Under the pieces are notes generated by a model. The model searched no databases, was not told where the DNA came from, and was given only the letters and a program-made list of their open reading frames with translations. Shown piece after piece: positions 56,550 to 64,000 of a stretch of 64,000 bases of DNA (position 1 is its first letter; every line of letters begins with the position of its first letter). The stretch is from Phycisphaeraceae bacterium (GTDB lineage: Bacteria; Planctomycetota; Phycisphaerae; Phycisphaerales; Phycisphaeraceae): NCBI GenBank assembly GCA_029260715.1, contig JAJDCS010000017.1:62001-126000 (forward strand), read 5' to 3'. The position numbers and the translations under genes were made by a program.

Positions 56550-57395
56550 ATGAAGCCGAATTTTATTGTCATCGGTGCAGCCAAGTGCGCCACCACGGGC
56601 CTGTGCGGGCTGCTGGCGAAACACCCCGACGTGTTTATCTGCACCCCCAAAGAGCCGCACTTTTTCGCGCTCGATCGGCTATACAACCGCGGCATGGGCT
56701 GGTACGAGGAACTATTTAAAGACGCGCAAGGCAAAACCGCGATCGGCGAAGGCAGCACCTCCTTTACCAGGAACCTGCGTTACCCCCACACCGCCCAGCG
56801 CCTGCACGAGGCCCTGCCCGATGCCAAGCTGATCTATATCGTCCGCCACCCGCTGCAACGCATGGAGTCGAGCTGGATGCACTGCCTCAGCGTCGGCATC
56901 CCCGTGCCCGCAAACTTTGGCGACGCCGTAAGGGAGTTGCCCCGCCTGGTCGACGTCTCGCAGTATTGGAAGCAGATCAGCGTCTACCGAAACCTCTACC
57001 CCGACGACCGGATCTTGGTCTTGTTCTACGAAGACTACAAAGCCGACCGTCAAGCCGTGCTCGAAAAGTGTTTCCGTTTTTTGAACGTCGACCCGACCGT
57101 CCAGATCGAAGCCCGCAAGACAAGCAGCAACGCGTCGGTGGGCCACCTCAACCGCCGCTGGCTTGGCAACCTCACCCGCCTGCCCTTTTGCCACAACCTG
57201 AGCTTCAGGCACATCCCCAAGCCGGTCCTCAAAGCCCTTGACGCGCTCTTCGCCAAGCCGATCACCGCCCGACCCCAATGGGACCAAGACGCCCGCCGCT
57301 TCGCCATCGAACAGATCACCGAAGACGCCCAGACCTTCTTAGAATTTTACGGCAAGCCCAAAGACTTCTGGCCACTCGAAGCCGAAGAAAGCTAG
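56550..57395 (+). CDS. Sulfotransferase
   Basis: 281 residues. PAPS-binding 5' loop 'IVIGAAKCATTGLCGLL' at the N-terminus, 'CTPKEPHFFALD', and the 3'-phosphate-binding 'YIVRHPLQRMESSW'. It is similar to heparan-type and Stf0/sulfotransferase-3 domain proteins; the acceptor is probably a polysaccharide or lipid (inference). A TATAAA lies five bases before the ATG. The TAG stop codon is shared with MITE copy 2. PAP generated here would be cleared by the CysQ-type enzyme at 30330. Confidence 0.9.
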   Translation: MKPNFIVIGAAKCATTGLCGLLAKHPDVFICTPKEPHFFALDRLYNRGMGWYEELFKDAQGKTAIGEGSTSFTRNLRYPHTAQRLHEALPDAKLIYIVRHPLQRMESSWMHCLSVGIPVPANFGDAVRELPRLVDVSQYWKQISVYRNLYPDDRILVLFYEDYKADRQAVLEKCFRFLNVDPTVQIEARKTSSNASVGHLNRRWLGNLTRLPFCHNLSFRHIPKPVLKALDALFAKPITARPQWDQDARRFAIEQITEDAQTFLEFYGKPKDFWPLEAEES

Positions 57396-57520
57396 AGCAA
57401 GTGGTGTGATGAATCGCCATTCGCCGGGTGGCACGGCTTGCTTGCAAGCCGTGAAATGCGTCCCCCGCCATGTCACCTGTCACCGAATAGGAGGCGGATC
57501 ATGACGCCAGTCGCGCTAAG
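57392..57520 (+). mobile_element. MITE-like palindromic element, copy 2
   Basis: Starts CTAGAGCAAGTGGTGTGATG and contains the same 'CGCCATTCGCCGGGTGGCAC' core as copy 1, identical over about 60 bases; the right end is more diverged (GTCGCGCTAAG). Again the left TA is part of the host gene's stop codon. Confidence 0.8.
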
Positions 57521-57612
57521 CACAAGCGAATAAAAACGTCGCCAACCACACGCCGTGCCCGCAGACAAGCCGCGGCGCGGATAGACGCACCTCCGGCGGT
57601 GCGGGGTCGGGG

Positions 57613-59229
57613 TCAAACACCGGGGCCCTCGCCGGCCAACCGCTCCAGCACCACGCGTCGGAACGTGTCCACAGGCGCGTCTTGCCCCGTCCATAGCTTG
57701 AACTGCATCGCCGCCTGGCGCACGAACATCTCCACCCCGCCGATCGTCACACACCCGGCCTCACGCGCCTCTCGCAGCAGCCGTGTCTGCACCGGGTTGT
57801 AGATCGTGTCGAACACCACCGTGCCCGGCCCCCAGCCATTGGACCGCTCGACGCCCATGTTTTCCGGCACCGGCGTCGCGTCAACGTCGGGGTGCATGCC
57901 GATCGGCGTACAGTTGATGTAGACCTGGCAGCACGAGTCGCACAGCTTCTCCAGCGGCGCAGCCACAACCTTGCCGGTCTTGCCGTTGAACCGCTCGGCT
58001 AGCGCCTGGGCTTTTTCGAACGTGCGGTTGTAAACCACCACGGTCGCCCCGCAGTGGGCAAACCCCGCGACCACCGCGCGCGCCGCGCCGCCGGCGCCGA
58101 GCACCGCCACGCGCTGACCCTTCAGATCGTCGCGCCCGACCCCCATGCCGTCGCACACCGCGTCCAACGCGGCTGCGTAGTCCGTGTTCGACGCGTAGAG
58201 CGTCCCGTCGTCTTGCTTGGTCAGCGTGTTGGCTGCGCCGATCTCTTGAGCCAAAGCCTCAACTTGCCCGCCTTGCTCCTTCACAAACCGCAGCAGGTTC
58301 TCTTTGTGTGGGATCGTCACCGACGCGCCCGTAAAATCCAGCGCCGCCATGTCCAGCCAGGCACCCACCGTCGCCTGAAACGGCTCGTACCCCGGCGCGA
58401 CGGGCATAGGCAGGTACACCCCGTCGTAGCCCAGCTCGTCGAACCCGGCGTTGTGAATCGCCGGGCTCATCGAGTGGCCCACCGGGTAGCCAATCACGCC
58501 GAACACCCGCGTCTGCTGGCCGATCGCGTCCCACCGGTATAAATGCTTAAGCTCCTGGATCGTCGGCTGACCCGGGGCTGTGGCACCGCCGGGATCGATC
58601 GCCGCGAACGTGAGCAACGCCCCGAACTTCTTGGCCAACACACGGCTGGGCAGCCCCCACTGGCCCATGCACAGCGCGATGGTCGGCTTGTGCCGGCTGG
58701 CGATAATCTCAAACGCTTCGAGGTTGTCACGAAGCGACCTCGCCTCCCAGACGATCTTCATCACCCGGCAAGCGGGCGCCGCGGCCATCGACTCGATCCG
58801 CTGGTACAGATCAGCGGGCCGACTGTCGAAGTCGTGGCTCGACAGGATCAGCCCCGTCGTGGTCGCCCGGACCTGGCCCGGGTGGTCCACCAATTGATCC
58901 GCTTTGGCGCGCAAATCCACCGACCGCTGGTAGGCCGCTAACTCAATATCGAGGTACGCCGGCTCCTGCGCCCCGCTCTGCACCCCGCTCAACACCGCCA
59001 CGCGCGATTTCTCGTCGCCTTCATAAAGCCCACCCTCCCAAACCGGGCGGCACGTAATAATGCACGGCAATGCGGAATCCTCGACGAGGCCGTTCAGCAG
59101 CGCCGTGTCCCCAGCCACCTGGTCGATCCGGAATTCCACCAGGTCCGCGCCCCGCTCAGCGGCCAGCGCCGCGGCGGCCAAGGCCTGCTCCAGTGAGTAC
59201 ACCATGATGGAAACAGCTAGCTTCGTCAT
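57613..59229 (-). CDS. aroDE: Bifunctional 3-dehydroquinate dehydratase (type I) / shikimate dehydrogenase
   Basis: 538 residues, two consecutive shikimate-pathway steps in one chain. Residues 1-225 are a type I dehydroquinase with His132 (SSHDFDSRP) and Schiff-base Lys158 (VMKIVWEA). Residues about 241-530 are shikimate dehydrogenase: 'GVIGYPVGHSMSPAIHNAGF', catalytic Lys in 'TIPHKENLL', and the NADP loop 'VAVLGAGGAARAVVAGFA'. Such fusions are known from plants, chlamydiae and planctomycetes. GTG/ATG choice is clear: ATG at 59229 precedes 'TKLAVSIMV'. Confidence 0.95.
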   Translation of the reverse strand: MTKLAVSIMVYSLEQALAAAALAAERGADLVEFRIDQVAGDTALLNGLVEDSALPCIITCRPVWEGGLYEGDEKSRVAVLSGVQSGAQEPAYLDIELAAYQRSVDLRAKADQLVDHPGQVRATTTGLILSSHDFDSRPADLYQRIESMAAAPACRVMKIVWEARSLRDNLEAFEIIASRHKPTIALCMGQWGLPSRVLAKKFGALLTFAAIDPGGATAPGQPTIQELKHLYRWDAIGQQTRVFGVIGYPVGHSMSPAIHNAGFDELGYDGVYLPMPVAPGYEPFQATVGAWLDMAALDFTGASVTIPHKENLLRFVKEQGGQVEALAQEIGAANTLTKQDDGTLYASNTDYAAALDAVCDGMGVGRDDLKGQRVAVLGAGGAARAVVAGFAHCGATVVVYNRTFEKAQALAERFNGKTGKVVAAPLEKLCDSCCQVYINCTPIGMHPDVDATPVPENMGVERSNGWGPGTVVFDTIYNPVQTRLLREAREAGCVTIGGVEMFVRQAAMQFKLWTGQDAPVDTFRRVVLERLAGEGPGV

Positions 59230-59393
59230 TGTGAGCGGTGAACCGCCTTTAGACTAGCCGACGCGGCGCCGATTGCCCACCGCCGAATCCGTGCATCGGT
59301 GCCACTGGTTCAGAAGGCGGTAAGCCGCTACGCTTGTAGCGTTGTTCCATGACCCGCCTGACCGCCATTACCTCTGAGTTTGAGAATTAACCC

Positions 59394-60755
59394 ATGCCAC
59401 CGATCCAACCGATCCCAGCGATTACTTATGCAACTAAAAACGGCGCGGACGTGTCGCCCCGCATCGCACCACCCTACGACGTGCTGAACGAGGCCTCCAA
59501 ACAGAGCCTGCTCGATACCGACCCGCACAACATCGTAGCCATCGACCTGCCCCACCTGCCCGCCAAGACCGTCGGCCCAGACGCGACGTATGAGCAAGCC
59601 GGCGACCAATTCCGCCAGTGGCTCAAAGAGGGTGTGCTGACCCACCGCCCCGAGCCTGCGTACTTTGTCTATCAGCAGACGTTCACCGCGCCGGGCCACC
59701 CCTCCCTTAAACCCGGCGCCGCCATGAGCCGTCGGGGGCTGTTCGTCAACATGCGCATCCAGCCCTTCGGCCAATCGAGCCACGGACAGGGAGCCGTCCA
59801 CCCCCACGAACAGACCTTCAGCGGCCCCAAGGAAGACCGCATGAAGCTCATGTGCGCCACGCGCGCCCAGCTATCGCCCATCTTCGGGCTGTACACCGAC
59901 CCGGACGACCGCGTGGGCCCGCTGCTCGAAGCCGTCATCAAAGGCGGCCCGCCGGACCAAAAGGGGCAAACCCCTTACGACGGCGTGCGCCACGAAGCGT
60001 GGGCGGTGACCGACGCCGCCGCGGTCAGCCGCCTCTCCGAGGCGCTTGGCCACACCGACGTCTTCATCGCCGATGGGCACCACCGCTACACCACAGCCCT
60101 GAACTACCGCCAAAAACTCATCGACGCGGGGCAGCTAGCCCCCAACAACACCGGCGCACACCGCGCCGACCACTGCCTGACCGTCCTGGTTTCCATGCAA
60201 GACCCCGGCATGATCGTGCTGCCCACGCACCGGGTGTTGGGCAACATGGAGAGCTTTTCGCTGGATCGGCTGAGCCAAGTGGCCCCAGATACGCTGAAAG
60301 TGACGCCGTTTACAGGCAAAGACCTCGACGCGCTCGAAGCGGCGCTGCCCTTGGCCGGGCCGCACGCCATGGGGCTATACGACCCCGACAACCCCGGCGG
60401 GCCGATGGCGATCGCCACGACCGCGCAACAAGACCCCCTGGGCCCATCGCACGCCCAGCAGTCAGACGCCTGGCGCCAGTTGGACGTGGCGATCCTCCAG
60501 CACCTGATCGTCGAGCAAATCTGCCAGCCCCATTTCTGCGCCGCCGGGCAGCAAATCGCTTGGAAATTCCCTCATACCCTGGCGGACCTGAAAAACGAAA
60601 CGCGGACGCAACAATTCCAACTTGGTGTGATTATGCAGCCTCCGCCGTTAAGCGCGATTAGGCAAATTAGTGAAAATGGCGAATTAATGCCCCCCAAGAG
60701 TACCTTTTTCTATCCAAAAATTGCCACCGGTTTGGTGATTAATCCTATTGAATAG
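59394..60755 (+). CDS. DUF1015-family protein
   Basis: 453 residues. 'RIAPPYDVLNEASKQSLLDTDPHNIVAIDLP' and 'FIADGHHRYTTALNYRQKL' are the hallmark segments of the DUF1015 family, related to ParB/SbnI-type kinases; the biochemical role here is not established. The last ~40 codons are clearly AT-richer than the rest, where the composition changes abruptly at about 60.64 kb. No Shine-Dalgarno before the ATG. Confidence 0.85.
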   Translation: MPPIQPIPAITYATKNGADVSPRIAPPYDVLNEASKQSLLDTDPHNIVAIDLPHLPAKTVGPDATYEQAGDQFRQWLKEGVLTHRPEPAYFVYQQTFTAPGHPSLKPGAAMSRRGLFVNMRIQPFGQSSHGQGAVHPHEQTFSGPKEDRMKLMCATRAQLSPIFGLYTDPDDRVGPLLEAVIKGGPPDQKGQTPYDGVRHEAWAVTDAAAVSRLSEALGHTDVFIADGHHRYTTALNYRQKLIDAGQLAPNNTGAHRADHCLTVLVSMQDPGMIVLPTHRVLGNMESFSLDRLSQVAPDTLKVTPFTGKDLDALEAALPLAGPHAMGLYDPDNPGGPMAIATTAQQDPLGPSHAQQSDAWRQLDVAILQHLIVEQICQPHFCAAGQQIAWKFPHTLADLKNETRTQQFQLGVIMQPPPLSAIRQISENGELMPPKSTFFYPKIATGLVINPIE

Positions 60756-60919
60756 GATGCTTTTAGTAGCTTTTGAACCGGACAGGCAATCGCAACGAAC
60801 CCTCATTACAATATGTCTTCGGTCACGATGTCTTAAGCCTTAGTCTATTGCTGACCGATAACCGGACGCATTAATAGTGAAAGACGAACCGGACAACTTG
60901 CCGTAAACACCTTTTTTTC

Positions 60920-61543
60920 ATGCCCTTAAACAACAACAAGCCCGGATCGTCCATCACGGATGAACAGCTCATCGAGCTGCACCGGGCGGGGGACGAGCAG
61001 GCATTTACGGCACTCGTCGAACGATATCGGCAGGAGTTGTTTCACTACCTGTCGCGCATGACCAACAAAAGATCCTTGGCTGACGACGTGTTTCAGGAAG
61101 CGTTCCTGCAGGTCTACCTGTCCCTGGAAACTTTTGACACCGAACGCAGATTTAGACCATGGCTTTTTACGATTGCAACGAACAAAGCACGGGACCAGTT
61201 GCGTAGAAATAAACGACACGACATAGCCTCTCTTTCCGTCCCGATGGCTTCGCAGCAATTCGATCAGGAGAGGGCTTATGTTGATTTGTTAGAGGCTGAT
61301 ATCCCGCTGCCCGAGGAGGACATGGCACGGGAAGAAATGCAATCGCTTATAAAGAAGGTCGTTACAGACCTTCCGAGCCATTTGAGAGAAGTTTTACTGC
61401 TTTCATATTTTCACCGATTCAGTTATAAAGAGATCGCAGAGATGCTCCAAGTTCCTGTGGGAACCGTAAAAAGTAGGCTTCATACAGCGGTCGGCACGTT
61501 TGCCAAACGCTGGAAAACATCTATTAAAAAATCTGTAAAGTAA
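60920..61543 (+). CDS. ECF-type RNA polymerase sigma factor
   Basis: 207 residues. Region 2 (about 20-90): 'FTALVERYRQELFHYLSRMTNKRSLADDVFQEAFLQVY' and 'FRPWLFTIATNKARDQLRRNKR'; region 4 (about 135-190): 'LPSHLREVLLLSYFHRFSYKEIAEMLQVPVGTVKSRLH'. No region 3. Codon use is AT-rich relative to the rest of the window, suggesting later arrival or different selection. The next gene, 29 bases on, codes a one-helix membrane protein that may be its anti-sigma factor. Confidence 0.93.
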   Translation: MPLNNNKPGSSITDEQLIELHRAGDEQAFTALVERYRQELFHYLSRMTNKRSLADDVFQEAFLQVYLSLETFDTERRFRPWLFTIATNKARDQLRRNKRHDIASLSVPMASQQFDQERAYVDLLEADIPLPEEDMAREEMQSLIKKVVTDLPSHLREVLLLSYFHRFSYKEIAEMLQVPVGTVKSRLHTAVGTFAKRWKTSIKKSVK

Positions 61544-61572
61544 TCTGTTTATTGGAGTAAGGGAGTATTTAC

Positions 61573-62544
61573 GTGGACCGAGAAAGCATGAACCGACTCG
61601 ACGTACAAACGCATGACGACCTAGCCTGCCTCTGCCCGGCTGACGCCGAAGCGCACGACGCACTACTGATGATGGCATTAGACGCCAGCCCGACAGGGGC
61701 ATCAGCCTCCACGGGTCTAACTTGGAACAACGTTGAAGCCTACATCCCACCTTCCACCCACGCCAATACACCCCAACGCCAGCAGCATGCCCTCAAGGTC
61801 ATGCAACTGATCAACCGCTGCGGAGCTGAAGAAGCGCCCCAAGACCTGGTCCACCGAACCCTCAAGCGGATCACCCAACACACCCAATTCAATATTAAGT
61901 TCGCCTCCCGGGTACAGCCGTCTTACTCATCCAAGCCGGCTTTTTCTTTCCATTGGTGGCGGGAGTTGGGGCCCGTCGCGGCGATGTTCTTGCTCGGCCT
62001 GCCCATGGTCTGGTACTCCCTTAGCCAGGCTAGGCACACCACCAGGCACGCCGACAGGCACAGCCTGGCTTCCGTGGAACACACAATCGCACCCGCCAGG
62101 TACACCCGCACCGCCATGCGCCGCGGCGACTTGTTCGGCAGTGTCAGCCAGTCAATCGCCCCCACTACCCCGCGGCTGGCCTCAACAACGGCAAACATCG
62201 CTCCCGCTTCCGCCTCACCCCAAGACTTGTTTTTCAACCACCTTCATTTAGATTACCCACAGCTAGCCGATCGCGGGCTCTTACCCAACCAAAACCTAAG
62301 GCCGGACAAAGCGATTTTTGCAAGCTCCTCCTTATCGATCGACTCTTCCGACCCCAACAGCTTGGCCATGTTGTGGGGCTCACCAACGCCGATCAATGAC
62401 CCTCAAGCTTCTGCCGATTCATCCACCGCACATAACAGCCGGGGCGACACCGTCTGGCTCCAACGGGTTGTCGAAGACAACACGCACACCCAGCAAGCCT
62501 TCCAAACAACCAATCTTCTGTTCGTGCCCGTGTCGAATCGGTAA
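61573..62544 (+). CDS. Single-pass membrane protein, putative anti-sigma factor
   Basis: 323 residues from GTG 61573, which has AAGGGAG eight bases upstream; ATG 61588 is the alternative. A ~130-residue cytoplasmic part, one membrane helix (about 133-150, 'LGPVAAMFLLGLPMVWYSL') and a ~170-residue Ser/Thr/Asn-rich extracytoplasmic part. The layout and position after an ECF sigma gene fit an anti-sigma factor. The zinc HxxxCxxC motif is absent, though 'LACLCPADAEAH' has two cysteines. The assignment rests mainly on context. Confidence 0.6.
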   Translation: MDRESMNRLDVQTHDDLACLCPADAEAHDALLMMALDASPTGASASTGLTWNNVEAYIPPSTHANTPQRQQHALKVMQLINRCGAEEAPQDLVHRTLKRITQHTQFNIKFASRVQPSYSSKPAFSFHWWRELGPVAAMFLLGLPMVWYSLSQARHTTRHADRHSLASVEHTIAPARYTRTAMRRGDLFGSVSQSIAPTTPRLASTTANIAPASASPQDLFFNHLHLDYPQLADRGLLPNQNLRPDKAIFASSSLSIDSSDPNSLAMLWGSPTPINDPQASADSSTAHNSRGDTVWLQRVVEDNTHTQQAFQTTNLLFVPVSNR

Positions 62545-62579
62545 CGCCAACCGGAAAATCACGCCGCAATCTAAGATCA

Positions 62580-62610
62580 AGCCCACGGCTTCAAACCGTG
62601 GGCTTTGTTT
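62580..62610 (+). terminator. Terminator of the sigma-factor operon
   Basis: AGCCCACGG/CCGTGGGCT nine-pair stem, loop CTTCAAA, then TTTGTTT. Thirty-five bases after the stop codon. Confidence 0.85.
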
Positions 62611-62617
62611 ATGACTC

Positions 62618-62765
62618 ATAAGGATCATAATCAGTGATGTCGCAACAGGTGTGCCACGGCTTGCTTGCAACCCGTGTTGCATTTTGTGTTCTTTACACAG
62701 CTTGCAAGCAAGCTGTGCCACCCGACGCAATCCTAATTGAACGCCAAAACTTTTATGATCCGTAT
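62618..62765. mobile_element. 148-bp nested-palindrome element
   Basis: Outer inverted arms ATAAGGATCATAA (62618-62630) and TTATGATCCGTAT (62753-62765) match at 12 of 13 positions. Inside, GTGCCACGGCTTGCTTGC (62651 on) faces CAGCTTGCAAGCAAGCTGTG plus CCACCC (to 62723), the same core as the other MITE-like copies but as an inverted pair. No coding capacity. Confidence 0.65.
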
Positions 62766-62799
62766 CATAAGGATATGAAACGGTACGCCCGCCCCCGCG

Positions 62800-63855
62800 T
62801 CACCCCAACGCGCCCGTGCAGCTTGAGCCCGCCCCAGCCGTGCACCCGAAACAGTGCTCGCCCGTGCAGATCGGCCTGCCGATCAACTGCTCGGGCGTAA
62901 ACGCCCAGAGCTTGCCGCTGGTCGACTCAACAACGCGCTCGTCGCTGCCGGGGCCGAAAATGTTCAACGCCGCAGGCTCAAGCGGCAACAGCAGCATCTG
63001 ATTGAAGTCGCAGTCGTACACGCTGCCCTGCCAGCCCACGCTCACCAGGCTTCGACACATCACCGCGTCCACGTTCGCCGGGTTGTGAGCGGCCAGCAGC
63101 TTCGCCATGTACGCCTCGTACTCCCCGTCGCGGTGAAGCTGGTGCTCGAACCGCTTGATGGGCATGTTGGTGATCGTCCACAGCCGATTAAACTGAACGC
63201 CGAACCGCTGGCTCAGTTCCCGCTTGTAATCCGCTTCGAGCGATTCCTGCCCCGGCGGCAGGCCGTACCCCACGGGGTTGTAGACCAGGTCCAGGCGTAG
63301 CCCCGTGCCCTCGCGCCCGTAGCCCACGCTGTTGAGCAACTTCAGCGCCTCGATCGAACCCTTGAACACGCCCAGCCCGCGCTGCTTGTCCACGTTGTCT
63401 TCCAAGTAGCACGGCAGGCTAGCCACAATCTCAACCTTGTGGTGAGCCAAGAACTGGGCCATGTCCTCGTAGCCCGCTTCCAGCAGGATTGTCAGGTTGC
63501 ACCGGTCCAGCACGTGCAGCCCACGCTGGCGAAGCTCCGTGACCAGCCGCCTAAAGTCGGGGTTCATCTCCGGCGCCCCGCCTGTCAGGTCCACCACGGT
63601 GATGTCCATGCGATCACGGTGCTCGTCGATCCACCCCAAGATGCGCGTCATGACCTCCCACGTCATGATCTCCGTGCGCTTCGGCCCAGCCTCCACGTGG
63701 CAGTGGTGGCACGCCAGGTTGCACATCTTCCCCACGTTCAGTTGCAGCGTGCTCAAAGCTACACGCGAAAGCTCCTGCCCGTCGTCCGCCAAACGCTGGG
63801 CGAACGTGTCGGTGTGTGGTGTAACGGGCGGGGTCATAGCGAGCTTACGGATCAT
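62800..63855 (-). CDS. Radical SAM protein, ArsS-like (arsenosugar biosynthesis) family
   Basis: 351 residues. The N-terminal radical SAM domain has the cluster motif 'CNLACHHCH', 'DLTGGAPEMNPDFRRLV', and the C-terminal DUF3641 part has 'NPVGYGLPPGQESLEADYK', 'MCRSLVSVGWQGSVYDCDFNQML' and the end 'GEHCFGCTAGAGSSCTGAL'. These are those of the ArsS family, some members of which have selenocysteine near the C-terminus; here TGC cysteine codons are used. TACAAT ends six bases before the ATG, so the gene is probably leaderless. No arsM is in view. Confidence 0.88.
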   Translation of the reverse strand: MIRKLAMTPPVTPHTDTFAQRLADDGQELSRVALSTLQLNVGKMCNLACHHCHVEAGPKRTEIMTWEVMTRILGWIDEHRDRMDITVVDLTGGAPEMNPDFRRLVTELRQRGLHVLDRCNLTILLEAGYEDMAQFLAHHKVEIVASLPCYLEDNVDKQRGLGVFKGSIEALKLLNSVGYGREGTGLRLDLVYNPVGYGLPPGQESLEADYKRELSQRFGVQFNRLWTITNMPIKRFEHQLHRDGEYEAYMAKLLAAHNPANVDAVMCRSLVSVGWQGSVYDCDFNQMLLLPLEPAALNIFGPGSDERVVESTSGKLWAFTPEQLIGRPICTGEHCFGCTAGAGSSCTGALG

Positions 63856-63861
63856 GGCTGG

Positions 63862-63867
63862 ATTGTA
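63862..63867 (-). promoter_or_regulatory. -10 element of the ArsS-like gene
   Basis: TACAAT on the minus strand with exactly six bases to the start codon at 63855; no ribosome-binding site. Confidence 0.55.
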
Positions 63868-63942
63868 AACGCAAAACCAGCCATGGGCGATGATTATTCC
63901 AAAAACTGCTAAGCTAACCCCCGGAATTAAAACAATCCGCCA

Positions 63943-63980
63943 TACGAGCCGTCCGCCTGAGGCGGATCAGGGAGCGGTCC
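63943..63980 (+). repeat. Dispersed repeat B, variant with an internal insertion
   Basis: 'ACGAGCC' and 'CAGGGAGCGGTCC' match the other copies, but the middle is replaced by 'GTCCGCCTGAGGCGGAT', itself a small palindrome. It continues towards the window edge. Confidence 0.6.
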
Positions 63981-64000
63981 GGATGGCGAAAACACCCAAA

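Overview
The window is a GC-rich chromosomal segment whose gene content fits a Gram-negative planctomycete, most likely of the Phycisphaerae group (inference; there is no rRNA gene here to confirm it). Pointers are: a K+-dependent membrane pyrophosphatase, the futalosine menaquinone route (MqnA plus an MqnB-like nucleosidase), the MEP isoprenoid pathway (IspE, IspF), KDO synthesis for an outer membrane (KdsA), a bifunctional AroDE, two PEP-CTERM exported proteins, a flagellin, frequent alternative start codons and many starts without a Shine-Dalgarno sequence. I see no tRNA, rRNA, CRISPR array, prophage or transposase gene. Coding density is high and most genes are housekeeping.

Layout. 1-6.7 kb (minus): edge-truncated ABC-F ATPase, PAS histidine kinase, Xer recombinase with a clear terminator, and three envelope or unknown proteins including a TolB-like lipoprotein. 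7-20 kb: a membrane glycosyltransferase, IspF, a sigma-54 activator, MqnA, a hydrolase-DeoC-KdsA run, an L,D-transpeptidase-IspE pair, RarA and a heme-type chemoreceptor. 20.7-23.8 kb: a siroheme/HemX/HemA tetrapyrrole operon. 23.8-26.3 kb (minus): 2-hydroxyacid dehydrogenase, MqnB-like nucleosidase and NadD. 26.4-31.3 kb (plus): unknown protein, orphan NuoC, PilZ protein, LysM lipoprotein, DnaB and a CysQ-type phosphatase. 31.5-35.2 kb (minus): RpsU, pyrophosphatase, RsfS. 35.5-41.8 kb (plus): a fused Sua5/LMW-phosphatase, RpiB, a membrane protein, BtuF, BtuC and PyrF. 41.9-49.6 kb: flagellin with a sigma-54 promoter, degenerate receiver, epimerase, NlpC-like protein, HflX and an MscS channel. 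49.7-52.9 kb: an AT-richer stretch with an HDOD protein and a PEP-CTERM protein. 52.9-64 kb: ArgG, glycosyltransferase, GDSL PEP-CTERM protein, sulfotransferase, AroDE, DUF1015 protein, an ECF sigma factor with a putative anti-sigma partner, and an ArsS-like radical SAM protein.

The most interesting structure lies outside the ordinary genes. A ~128-bp palindromic MITE-like element with TA-flanked inverted ends occurs three times; two copies sit exactly in the TA of a host stop codon and keep the gene terminated. A second short repeat family is scattered in gaps and has entered one coding region in frame. Several genes have a -10 hexamer only 6-10 bases before the start codon and so look leaderless, whereas the two PEP-CTERM genes have sigma-70-like promoters and 160-210 nt leaders. 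Protein-level oddities include a ~115-residue insertion in the pyrophosphatase, the Sua5/arginine-phosphatase-like fusion beside RpiB, and an orphan NuoC. I found no convincing new multi-gene defence or mobile system.
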